Shown piece after piece: positions 34,967-43,046 of a DNA stretch of 64,000 nucleotides (positions are counted from its first letter, which is position 1; each line of letters begins with the position of its first letter). The notes beneath the pieces were generated by a model. It ran no database searches, was not told the origin of the DNA, and worked only from the letters and a program-made list of their open reading frames with translations. Position numbers and translations under genes: made by a program. The DNA is from Nocardioides pinisoli (GTDB lineage Bacteria; Actinomycetota; Actinomycetes; Propionibacteriales; Nocardioidaceae): the NCBI RefSeq assembly GCF_024199985.1, contig NZ_JANARS010000001.1:434001-498000 (forward strand), read 5' to 3'.

Positions 34967-36604
34967 ATGCCGCAGACCGCGCCGACGACTAGTCGTGGCC
35001 TGAGCCTCCTCGGCGGGTGGCAGCTCGTCGTGGACGGCGACGTCGTCGTGCTCGGCGGCCGCGAGCAGCGCCTGTGCGCCCTGCTCGCACTTACCGGCAC
35101 GCGAGCCCGTGCGCAGGTCGCCGGCACCCTGTGGCCCGAGAGCACCGACGCCCGCGCGCTGGCCAGCCTGAGGCGCGCCGTCGCGCAGACCCACCAGCGC
35201 TGCCCCGGGCTGCTCGTCGCCGACCGGACCAGCGTCGCGCTGGCGGCCGACGTCGAGGTCGACGTCGACGTGCTGCAGGCGGCGGTGTCGGCCGCTGCGT
35301 GCTCGTTCGGGGATCCGGGCGGGGAGCCGGAGGGGGATCTGGACGCAGGACTGCTGGTCACGCTGGCGGGGGAGCAGCTGCTCCCCGGGTGGTACGACAC
35401 CTGGGTCGAGGAGCACCGCGACGAGCTCGAGCGCCGGCGGGTTGGCGCCCTCGAGCGGGTGGCCCGGCGGGCCCTCGAGCGCGGCGACACCATCCTCGCC
35501 GAGGACGCCGCGCGGGCGGTCGCGCGCAGCGAGCCCCTGCGGGAGTCGGCCAGCGAGCTGCTCGTCCGCGCCCTCCTCGGGCGGGGCGACCGGGCCGCCG
35601 CCGTGCGTGAGCTCGAGCGCTACCGCGACGTCGTACGCACCGAGCTGGGCGTGGTCCCCTCGCCCGCGCTCGTCGCGCTCGTGGAGGCGGCCGCACCGGC
35701 CGTGCCCGCCGAGGGCCGGGCACCGCTCCCGCAGCCGCCCGGACCCACCGCGCCCGCGGAGACGGTGCTCCAGCAGGTCGCCCCGCCCGGTCCCCGGGTC
35801 CGTCCCCGTCCCCGCCCGCGTTCCCGTCCGCGCTCCTCAGGACCGCCGCCCCCACCGGACCCCCTGTCCCCCTCAGGGCCGGCCGGCCTGTCCCGGCGGG
35901 CAACCGCTACCCGGCTGGCGGTGGGGGCGGCCCTCGTCATGGCCGCGTCGCTGTCGGTGGCCAACCTCGGCCCCGACCGTACGCCGCCCACGCCGGCGTC
36001 CTCCGGTGACCGCCTCCGGGAGGGGCCTGGGGAGCAGCCGACCGGACGGGCGGGCGGCAGCGACCCGGCGACCACCGGCCGGCAGGTGCTGGTGCGCTCC
36101 GTCGGCCCGGCCGAGGGCGCCGCCGTGTTCCTCGTCCGCGCCACGCAGCGGCCCGCCCGCGTGCGGCTCGAGGTCGCGGGGCCGTCCGGCAGGAGCGTCG
36201 TGGTCCGCAGCGTCGTCGTCCGCAGTCGCGACGGCCAACGACTGGTCCTGGACGGCCTCGACGAGGGCAGCTACGCGTGGTCGGCGACGTCCCCGACCGC
36301 CGCCCCCGTCGTCGGCGAGGTCCGGGTCGCGGAGGCCGAGGCCCCCGTCCTCGCCGCGGCCGAGGAGCCCCGGCGGGACCCGCCCCCGCCGCCCGCCTCG
36401 ACCCCGACGCCGACGTACACGCCCACGCCCACGCCGACGTACACGCCGACCCCCACCCCCACCCCCACCCCGAGCCCGGCGCCGGCCCCGCAGCCCAGCC
36501 CGAGCCCGACCCACCACCCGCCACAGCCCAGCCCGACGCGGCAGCCGAGCCCGACGGGCCAACCCACCGACCCCGGCACCCAGGTCCCGGGCCCCGTGGG
36601 GTGA
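34967..36604 (+). CDS. Membrane-anchored SARP-family regulator
   Basis: The 545-residue protein starts with an OmpR-type winged helix (about 10-98; [35 protein letters not shown]) and a bacterial transcriptional activation (BTAD) domain (about 99-245). After a Pro/Arg-rich linker a single membrane helix spans about 314-334, followed by an extracellular beta-rich segment and a Pro/Thr-rich tail of TPTP repeats (about 465-545). Most SARPs are soluble or fused to NB-ARC/TPR, so a transmembrane SARP with an outer domain suggests signal sensing at the membrane. It is divergent from the peptide operon, with SARP-type repeats between them. Confidence 0.8.
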   Translation: MPQTAPTTSRGLSLLGGWQLVVDGDVVVLGGREQRLCALLALTGTRARAQVAGTLWPESTDARALASLRRAVAQTHQRCPGLLVADRTSVALAADVEVDVDVLQAAVSAAACSFGDPGGEPEGDLDAGLLVTLAGEQLLPGWYDTWVEEHRDELERRRVGALERVARRALERGDTILAEDAARAVARSEPLRESASELLVRALLGRGDRAAAVRELERYRDVVRTELGVVPSPALVALVEAAAPAVPAEGRAPLPQPPGPTAPAETVLQQVAPPGPRVRPRPRPRSRPRSSGPPPPPDPLSPSGPAGLSRRATATRLAVGAALVMAASLSVANLGPDRTPPTPASSGDRLREGPGEQPTGRAGGSDPATTGRQVLVRSVGPAEGAAVFLVRATQRPARVRLEVAGPSGRSVVVRSVVVRSRDGQRLVLDGLDEGSYAWSATSPTAAPVVGEVRVAEAEAPVLAAAEEPRRDPPPPPASTPTPTYTPTPTPTYTPTPTPTPTPSPAPAPQPSPSPTHHPPQPSPTRQPSPTGQPTDPGTQVPGPVG

Positions 36605-36615
36605 GGAGGACCGCC

Positions 36616-38178
36616 ATGCCGACCACCAGGACCATCACGACCACCACGACCATCAGGACCGGACGCGCCGCGCTCATCGCGCCCGTCCTCGCGCTCGTGC
36701 TCGCCCTCGCGACCCTGGTCGCGCTGCCGGCGCCCCGGGCTGCCGGTGCGGACGACCGGGCCGAGCGGTGGGCCGGCTTCCGCATCCCCCGGACCGGCCG
36801 CGCGGCCGGGGGCTGGATCGGTGGCTACCGGCTCGACGACACGCCCGTCTTCGTGATCACGCCACGCCGGCGGCCCAACCGCGCCGGCTTCGGGTCGGTC
36901 GACGCCACCTCCGACCTCCGGGGGACCAAGCGGCCGTCCGGAGCCGCCACCCAGCGCGCCGCCTGGATCCTGTCGAAGTACGGCGCCCACAAGGACGCCG
37001 TGCAGGCCGCCGCGGTCGACGCCGCGGTGCTGCACCTGCTCGGTGGGCGCGCCTGGCGGTTCGGTGCCCGACGAGGCGCCGCCCGGGTGCGGGCCTCGGG
37101 AGACCCGGCGACGGTCCGCCGCTACGTCCGCCTGATGCTGCGCGGCTCCCGCGCGAGCGCCGGCCCCTACCAGGTCAGCGTCGAGCCCACCAGCGCCGAC
37201 GTCGGCGGGGTGACGGGCGTGACCGTGCGCGTGACCGACGGTCACGGAGGGCCGGTCGGCGGGTTGCCGGTGACCGTGACCTCCCCGGACGGCGGCACGT
37301 CCCAGCCGGTCGCCGGCCCGCTCGAGGCGGTGACGGGCGACGACGGACGCGCAGTGGTGAGGCTGGCGGCACCCCTCGCCGGGTGGCGCACCGTCGTCGC
37401 CGAGGTCGGGCAGGTCCCCCTGCACTGGCTGCGGGTCCACGGCGCGGACCGCAAGCGGCAGGCGTCCGTGGCGGAGGGCGGCGTACGTCGCACGATCGTG
37501 GCCAGCGCGCGGGTCGCGGTCCGCGGCCCGCAGTCGCTGACGCTCGCGGCGGACCCGACCGTGCTCGTGACCGGCTCCCCGGCCAGGGTCGTCGCCACGA
37601 TCGACGGTGACGGCTCCAGCCGCGCGGCCACGGCGTCGCTGCACGGACCGTTCTCGTCCGCGGCCGCGGCGCACTGTGGCGGCCCGGCCGCAGGGACGGT
37701 GTCGATGCCGGTGCTCGACGACGGGGCCTACGCCTCGCCCTCGGTCACGCCCTCGGCCGGCGGCTACTACGTGTGGCGCGTCGCGGTCGACGGCACCGAC
37801 ACCAGCGTGCCGGCCGCCTCGTGCGGCGCCCCCGTGCGGGTGCGCGGCCGGTCGACCGTGGCGGTCTCGGCCCCCGCCACGGCGGCCCGCTTCGACGTGG
37901 TCTCGGCCCGGGTCACCCTCGCCGGGCTGCCCTTCAGCGGCCCGGTCGACGTCACCACCTCGCTCTACGGTCCCTACGGCACGGCGAGCGAGGCCTGCAC
38001 CGGCAACCACCGCGACGTCGTCCAGCGCCGCCCGGGCAACGGCACGTTCACCTCGCTGAGCTTCCAGGTGGAGGAGCCCGGGTGGTACGCCTGGCGCGTC
38101 TCGGCGCCGGAGGGAGACCTCTGGCTGGGGTCGGCCTCGACGTGCGGCGCGGTCGGGACCCTGACGCAGGTCCCATAA
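36616..38178 (+). CDS. Secreted multi-domain protein with Ig-like repeats
   Basis: The 520-residue protein has a Thr-rich N-terminus and a signal sequence (LIAPVLALVLALATLVALPAPRAAGA is the hydrophobic and cleavage region, around 18-43). The first domain contains GAATQRAAWILSKYG and a helical segment. Three or so beta-sandwich/Ig-like units of about 100 residues follow, the last two with paired cysteines (HCGG/SCGA, ACTG/TCGA). There is no LPXTG or C-terminal anchor. It starts 11 bp after the SARP stop with GAGGAGGA upstream, so it is cotranscribed and probably acts outside the cell. Function unknown. Confidence 0.7.
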   Translation: MPTTRTITTTTTIRTGRAALIAPVLALVLALATLVALPAPRAAGADDRAERWAGFRIPRTGRAAGGWIGGYRLDDTPVFVITPRRRPNRAGFGSVDATSDLRGTKRPSGAATQRAAWILSKYGAHKDAVQAAAVDAAVLHLLGGRAWRFGARRGAARVRASGDPATVRRYVRLMLRGSRASAGPYQVSVEPTSADVGGVTGVTVRVTDGHGGPVGGLPVTVTSPDGGTSQPVAGPLEAVTGDDGRAVVRLAAPLAGWRTVVAEVGQVPLHWLRVHGADRKRQASVAEGGVRRTIVASARVAVRGPQSLTLAADPTVLVTGSPARVVATIDGDGSSRAATASLHGPFSSAAAAHCGGPAAGTVSMPVLDDGAYASPSVTPSAGGYYVWRVAVDGTDTSVPAASCGAPVRVRGRSTVAVSAPATAARFDVVSARVTLAGLPFSGPVDVTTSLYGPYGTASEACTGNHRDVVQRRPGNGTFTSLSFQVEEPGWYAWRVSAPEGDLWLGSASTCGAVGTLTQVP

Positions 38179-38180
38179 AA

Positions 38181-38217
38181 AGTCAGGATTGACTGTTTGT
38201 TTGTACGACGGCAGGCT
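38181..38217 (+). promoter_or_regulatory. Leaderless tetR promoter with operator
   Basis: TTGACT (38189-38194), a 17-bp spacer and CAGGCT (38212-38217) lie 6 nt before the GTG at 38224. AGTCA-GGAT-TGACT (38181-38194) overlaps the -35 and may be the TetR autoregulatory site. The region is locally AT-rich compared with its surroundings. Confidence 0.65.
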
Positions 38218-38223
38218 GGCGCC

Positions 38224-38874
38224 GTGACCTCCCCCTCCGCCCCGGCCGCGGCGCGCGTGCCGCAGGCCGACCGGACCCGGGCGATGCGGGCGCGGCTGCT
38301 GGAGGCGACGGTCGAGCTGCTGGTGGAGCGCGGCTTCGCGGGCACCTCCACCACCCTCGTCTCGGAGCGGGCGGGCGTCAGCCGGGGCGCGCAGCTGCAC
38401 CACTTCCCGACCAAGAACGACCTCGTCGTCGCCGCCGTCGAGCACCTCACCGAGCGCCGGGGTGCGGAGCTGTCGGCCGCCTTCGCGGCACTGAGCGCGC
38501 AGCCGGTCGACTCGGCCGCCGGGCGACGTACGCGACTCCGCACCGTGGTCGAGATGCTCGGCGACCACTTCGCCTCCCCGGTCTTCGCCGCCGCGCTCGA
38601 GCTGTGGGTGGCCGCCCGCACCGACGAGGCCCTCCTTGCGGCCGTCGGACCGCTGGAGCAGCGCGTCGGCCGCGAGGCCCACCGCCTCACCGTCGCCGCG
38701 CTGGGCGTCGACGAGTCGCGGCGCGGCACGCGCGAGCTGGTGCAGGCGACGCTCGACCTCGTGCGCGGGCTCGGCCTGGCCTCCACGATCACCGACGACT
38801 CCGCACGCCGCCGCCGGATCCTCCGCGAGTGGGCCGACGTGCTCGACCGACAGCTCGACGAGGAGCGACCATGA
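38224..38874 (+). CDS. TetR-family transcriptional regulator
   Basis: The 216-residue protein has a TetR helix-turn-helix at about 20-70 (TRAMRARLLEATVELLVERG, then TLVSERAGVSRGAQLHHFP) and a ligand-binding C-terminal domain. It is the first gene of an eight-gene acyl-CoA catabolic operon and overlaps the next gene as ATGA. It likely represses the operon until an acyl-CoA or related inducer appears. The GTG start fits a leaderless promoter. Confidence 0.88.
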   Translation: MTSPSAPAAARVPQADRTRAMRARLLEATVELLVERGFAGTSTTLVSERAGVSRGAQLHHFPTKNDLVVAAVEHLTERRGAELSAAFAALSAQPVDSAAGRRTRLRTVVEMLGDHFASPVFAAALELWVAARTDEALLAAVGPLEQRVGREAHRLTVAALGVDESRRGTRELVQATLDLVRGLGLASTITDDSARRRRILREWADVLDRQLDEERP

Positions 38875-39650
38875 CCGACGTGCTGACGCAGGTGCTCACC
38901 GACCTGGCGGCGGAGGGCGACCGGCTCGAGCGCCTGGTGGCCGGGCTCGACGACGACGGCTGGCGCACGCCGACCCCCGCGCCCGGCTGGGACGTCGCGA
39001 CCCAGGTCGCCCACCTGGCGTGGACCGACGAGGTGGCGGTGAAGGCCGCCACCGACAAGGAGGCGTGGGACGCGGTCGTCCTCGAGGCGATCGCCGACCC
39101 GGAGGGCTACGTCGACGCGCAGGCCCTCGCCATCGCGCGCGAGCCCGGGCTCCTCGAGCGCTGGCACCGGGCCCGGGCCGACCTCCGGGCCACGCTCGTG
39201 GCGATGCCGCAGGGACAGAAGATGCCGTGGTTCGGCCCGCCCATGTCGGCCACCTCGATGGCGACCGCGCGGCTCATGGAGACCTGGGCCCACGGCCTCG
39301 ACGTCCACGAGGGCCTCGGCGCTCCGGTCGTCGACACCGACCGCATCCGCCACGTCGCCCACCTCGGCGTCCGCACCAGGAACTTCGCCTTCTCCGTGCA
39401 CGGCCTCGACGCACCGGCCGAGGAGTTCCGCATCGACCTAGTCGCGCCGTCGGGTGACGTGTGGTCGTGGGGTCCCGAGGAAGCGGCCCAGACGCTGACC
39501 GGCACCGCCGGTGACTTCTGCCGCCTCGTCACCCAGCGGGTCCACCGTGCCGACACCGACCTCGTCGCCACCGGCGCCGACGTCGACCGGTGGCTCGACA
39601 TCGCCCAGGCCTTCGCGGGCCAGCCCGGCAAGGGACGGAGCCCGCGATGA
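38871..39650 (+). CDS. TIGR03084-family / DinB-like metal-binding protein
   Basis: The 259-residue protein has an N-terminal DinB-like four-helix domain of the mycothiol-dependent maleylpyruvate isomerase type (APGWDVATQVAHLAWTDE carries a metal-ligand His) and a C-terminal wHTH-like or SCP-like region. This TIGR03084 type commonly accompanies AtuA-family genes in actinobacteria. Its function is unknown. It is translationally coupled on both sides. Confidence 0.75.
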   Translation: MTDVLTQVLTDLAAEGDRLERLVAGLDDDGWRTPTPAPGWDVATQVAHLAWTDEVAVKAATDKEAWDAVVLEAIADPEGYVDAQALAIAREPGLLERWHRARADLRATLVAMPQGQKMPWFGPPMSATSMATARLMETWAHGLDVHEGLGAPVVDTDRIRHVAHLGVRTRNFAFSVHGLDAPAEEFRIDLVAPSGDVWSWGPEEAAQTLTGTAGDFCRLVTQRVHRADTDLVATGADVDRWLDIAQAFAGQPGKGRSPR

Positions 39651-41371
39651 CCGGCGGCCCGCAGGGACGAGCACTCCGGATCGGCAACTGCTCCGGCTTC
39701 TACGGAGACCGGCTCAGCGCGATGCGCGAGATGCTCGAGGGCGGCGAGCTCGACGTCCTCACCGGCGACTACCTCGCCGAGCTGACCATGCTCATCCTCG
39801 GCAAGGACCAGCTCAAGGACCCCTCGCTCGGCTACGCCCGCACCTTCGTCCGCCAGCTCGAGGACTGCCTCGGGCTCGCCCTGGAGCGGGGCGTGCGGAT
39901 CGTCGCCAACGCCGGCGGCCTCAACCCCGCCGGCCTCGCCGACAAGGTGCGCGAGGTCGCCGCGGGCCTGGGCCTCGACCCGCGGGTCGCCCACGTCGAG
40001 GGCGACGACGTGCGGCACCTGTCCTTCACGAACGCGCTCACCGCCAACGCCTACCTCGGCGGCTTCGGCATCGCCGCCGCCCTCACCGCGGGCGCCGACA
40101 TCGTCGTGACCGGCCGCGTCACCGACGCCTCCCTCGTCGTCGGTCCGGCCGTCGCGCACCACGGCTGGGGCACGACGTCGTACGACGAGCTGGCGGGCGC
40201 GGTCGTCGCCGGCCACGTCATCGAGTGCGGCACCCAGGCGACCGGCGGCAACTTCAGCGGCTTCCTCGACCTGCCGCGCCGCGACCTGCCTCTGGGCTTC
40301 CCCGTCGCGGAGGTCGCCGCCGACGGGTCGAGCGTGATCATCAAGCACGCCGGCACCGGCGGCGCGGTCACCGTCGACACCGTCACCGCCCAGCTCGTCT
40401 ACGAGATCCAGTCCACGCGCTACCTCGGGCCCGACGTCACCGCCCACCTCGACTCGGTGCGCCTCGAGCAGGTGGCGGAGGACCGGGTCGCGATCCGGGG
40501 CGTCACCGGCGAGGCACCGCCCGAGCGGCTCAAGGTCTGCGTCAACGAGCTCGGCGGCTGGCGCAACCAGGTCGAGCTCGTGCTGACCGGCCTCGACGTC
40601 GAGGGCAAGGCCGCCTGGGTGCGCGAGCAGCTCGGGCCCCGGCTCACCGCGGCCGAGGTCACCTGGTCCGCGGTCACCGCTCCGCCGGTCGACGCGGACA
40701 CCGAGGAGGCCGCCTCCACCCTCCTGCGCTGCACGGTGAAGGACCCCTCGCCCGACCCCGTCGGGCGCGCGTTCACCTCTGCGGCCGTCGAGCTGGCGCT
40801 CGCGTCCTACCCCGGCTTCACGATGACCGCGCCCCCCGGCGCGGCCACGCCCTACGGGGTCTACCGGGCCGAGTACGTCGACCGCGCCGACGTCGCGCAC
40901 ACGGTCGTGCACGCCGACGGCCGGCGGGAGGTGGTCGCCGACCCCACGGCGTACGCCCCCTCGACGGAGGCGCCCGGGCGACGTCCGTCGCCCTACCCCG
41001 CCGCCCCCGACACGCTCACCCGCCGCCTGCCGCTCGGCACGTTCGTCCACGCCCGCTCGGGCGACAAGGGCGGCGACGCCAACGTCGGCCTCTGGGTCGC
41101 GCACGACGGCGTCGACCAGGAGACGTACGGCGCCCGCGTGCAGTGGCTGTTCAAGCTGATGTCCCCCCGCGGCATCCCGGCCCTCCTCCCCGAGGCCGCC
41201 GACCTCGACGTCGACGTCTGGCTGCTGCCGCACCTCGGCGCGGTCAACCTCGTCGTGCACGGCCTGCTCGGCCAGGGCGTGGCCGCGTCCACCCGGTTCG
41301 ACCCGCAGGCCAAGGCGCTCGGCGAGTGGCTGCGCTCGCGGCTGGTCTCGATCGAGGAGAGCCTCGCATGA
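39647..41371 (+). CDS. AtuA family (DUF1446) acyclic terpene utilisation protein
   Basis: The 574-residue protein opens with LRIGNCSGFYGDRLSAMREM and contains the large DUF1446 domain (to about 450), then a C-terminal ~110-residue region starting at LGTFVHARSGDKGGDANVGLWV. This matches AtuA-type proteins associated with citronellol/geraniol and branched acyl-CoA breakdown. The exact reaction is unestablished. ATGA overlaps with both neighbours place it in the TetR-led operon with an acyl-CoA carboxylase and dehydrogenases. Confidence 0.82.
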   Translation: MTGGPQGRALRIGNCSGFYGDRLSAMREMLEGGELDVLTGDYLAELTMLILGKDQLKDPSLGYARTFVRQLEDCLGLALERGVRIVANAGGLNPAGLADKVREVAAGLGLDPRVAHVEGDDVRHLSFTNALTANAYLGGFGIAAALTAGADIVVTGRVTDASLVVGPAVAHHGWGTTSYDELAGAVVAGHVIECGTQATGGNFSGFLDLPRRDLPLGFPVAEVAADGSSVIIKHAGTGGAVTVDTVTAQLVYEIQSTRYLGPDVTAHLDSVRLEQVAEDRVAIRGVTGEAPPERLKVCVNELGGWRNQVELVLTGLDVEGKAAWVREQLGPRLTAAEVTWSAVTAPPVDADTEEAASTLLRCTVKDPSPDPVGRAFTSAAVELALASYPGFTMTAPPGAATPYGVYRAEYVDRADVAHTVVHADGRREVVADPTAYAPSTEAPGRRPSPYPAAPDTLTRRLPLGTFVHARSGDKGGDANVGLWVAHDGVDQETYGARVQWLFKLMSPRGIPALLPEAADLDVDVWLLPHLGAVNLVVHGLLGQGVAASTRFDPQAKALGEWLRSRLVSIEESLA

Positions 41372-42501
41372 GCGACGAGCGGGAGGCGCTGCGGGCCACC
41401 GGCGCCGAGTTCGTGCGCCGCGAGGTGGCGCCGCACCTGCTGGAGTGGGAGGACGCCGGCGAGATTCCGCGCGCCCTGCACCGGACCGCCGGCGAGCTGG
41501 GTCTGATCGGCGTGGCCTTCCCGGAGGCTGTCGGCGGTGGGGGCGGCGACCTGCTCGACAGCGTCGCGCTGCAGGAGGCGATGTTCGACGCCGGCGCGTC
41601 GAGCGGGCTGATGGCCGGCCTGTTCACCGCCGGCATCGCGCTTCCCCACATCGCGGCGAGCGGCGACGCCGACCTCGTCGACCGCTTCGTCCGTCCGACG
41701 CTCGCCGGCGAGACCATCGGGTCGCTCGCGATCACCGAGCCCGGAGGCGGGTCCGACGTCGCGCGGATCACCACCCGCGCGGTGCGCGACGGCGACCACT
41801 ACGTCGTCAACGGCGCCAAGACCTTCATCACCTCCGGCGTCCGGGCCGACTTCGTGACCACGGCCGTCCGCACCGGCGGCCCCGGCCACGGCGGCATCTC
41901 GCTGCTGGTCGTCGAGAAGGGCACGCCCGGCTTCACCGTCGACCGTGCGCTGCGCAAGATGGGCTGGCACTGCTCCGACACCGCCGAGCTGTCGTTCGTC
42001 GACGCGCGGGTGCCGGTGGCCAACCTCGTCGGTGCGGAGGGATCGGGCTTCGGCCAGATCGCCGACCAGTTCGTCGTCGAGCGGATCGCGCTGGCCGTCC
42101 ATGGCTACGGCATCGCGGCGCGCTCGCTCGACCTGGCGGCGGCCCACGCCCGCGAGCGCCGGACCTTCGGCCGGCCGCTCATCGACAACCAGACGGTCCA
42201 GCACACGCTCGTCGAGATGCGGCGGCACGTCGAGGTCGCGCGCACCTACACGCGGTCCGTCGCCGCCCGGCACGTCGCGGGCGACTTCGTCGTCGCCGAG
42301 GCCTGCCTGGCCAAGCAGACCGCGGTCGACTGCGCGGCACACGTCTGCGACCGGGCCGTGCAGCTCTTCGGCGGCACCGGTTACATGCATGGGACCGAGG
42401 TGGAGCGGCACTACCGCGACGCCCGGATCCTGCCGATCGGGGGCGGCGCCGACGAGGTGCTGCGCGACCTGACGGCGAAGCTGATGGGTTATGCGTCATG
42501 A
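41368..42501 (+). CDS. Acyl-CoA dehydrogenase
   Basis: The 377-residue enzyme has the family motifs SLAITEPGGGSDVARITT and the C-terminal QLFGGTGYMHGTEVERHYRDARI. The catalytic base region and FAD contacts look intact. It oxidises an acyl-CoA to the enoyl form. The operon suggests a branched or acyclic terpenoid acyl-CoA such as citronellyl- or isovaleryl-CoA, but substrate cannot be read from sequence alone. ATGA overlaps the AtuA-family stop. Confidence 0.88.
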   Translation: MSDEREALRATGAEFVRREVAPHLLEWEDAGEIPRALHRTAGELGLIGVAFPEAVGGGGGDLLDSVALQEAMFDAGASSGLMAGLFTAGIALPHIAASGDADLVDRFVRPTLAGETIGSLAITEPGGGSDVARITTRAVRDGDHYVVNGAKTFITSGVRADFVTTAVRTGGPGHGGISLLVVEKGTPGFTVDRALRKMGWHCSDTAELSFVDARVPVANLVGAEGSGFGQIADQFVVERIALAVHGYGIAARSLDLAAAHARERRTFGRPLIDNQTVQHTLVEMRRHVEVARTYTRSVAARHVAGDFVVAEACLAKQTAVDCAAHVCDRAVQLFGGTGYMHGTEVERHYRDARILPIGGGADEVLRDLTAKLMGYAS

Positions 42502-42511
42502 GAGGACAGAG

Positions 42512-42982
42512 ATGAAGCTGCTGGCACCCCTGGGAGACGAGGTCTCGGTCTGGATGGACGCCCCGCCGGCCGAGGTGTGGGACCTCGTCAGCGACGTGAC
42601 CCGGATCGGGGAGTTCAGCCCCGAGACGTTCGAGGCGAAGTGGACCCGCGGCTCGACCGGGCCTGAGGTCGGCGCGTACTTCGCCGGCCACGTGAAGCGC
42701 AACGGCGTCGGACCGACGTACTGGTCGCCGTGCCGGGTCACCGCCTGCGAGCCCGAGAAGGTCTTCGAGTTCTCCGTCGGCACCGATGCGATCACGGTCA
42801 ACAACTGGGGCTACCGCCTCGAGCCGAAGGACGGCGGGACCCTGGTCACGGAGTACTTCCGGCTCCAGCCGGCGTTGCCGACCCGCCTCTACTGGCTGGT
42901 CCTCGGCCCGCTCCGCGGCCGCACCAACCGCCGCGGGATGCGGACGACGCTCGAGCGGATGAAGGCGGTGGTGGAGAAGTGA
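42512..42982 (+). CDS. SRPBCC (START-like) family protein
   Basis: The 156-residue protein has a polyketide-cyclase/START-like fold signature: VWMDAPPAEVWDLVSDVTRIGEF near the N-terminus and GTLVTEYF in the last strands, with a C-terminal helix. It probably binds a hydrophobic ligand. ATG 42512 was preferred since AGAGGACAGAG precedes it; ATG 42491 is in frame but inside the previous gene. The dispersed repeat follows its stop. Confidence 0.75.
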   Translation: MKLLAPLGDEVSVWMDAPPAEVWDLVSDVTRIGEFSPETFEAKWTRGSTGPEVGAYFAGHVKRNGVGPTYWSPCRVTACEPEKVFEFSVGTDAITVNNWGYRLEPKDGGTLVTEYFRLQPALPTRLYWLVLGPLRGRTNRRGMRTTLERMKAVVEK

Positions 42983-42985
42983 ACT

Positions 42986-43044
42986 CACCCCACGACGTTC
43001 TTCTCCTCCGCTGCGCTCCCCCGAACAACGCCGCAGGGACCCCG
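42986..43044 (+). repeat. 59-bp dispersed repeat abutting a start codon, copy 2
   Basis: About 55 of 59 positions match the copy at 28421-28480. It fills the whole gap between the SRPBCC stop and the carboxyltransferase GTG start at 43047. Here the terminal hairpin is reduced to AGGGACCCC. Confidence 0.8.
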
Positions 43045-43046
43045 AA

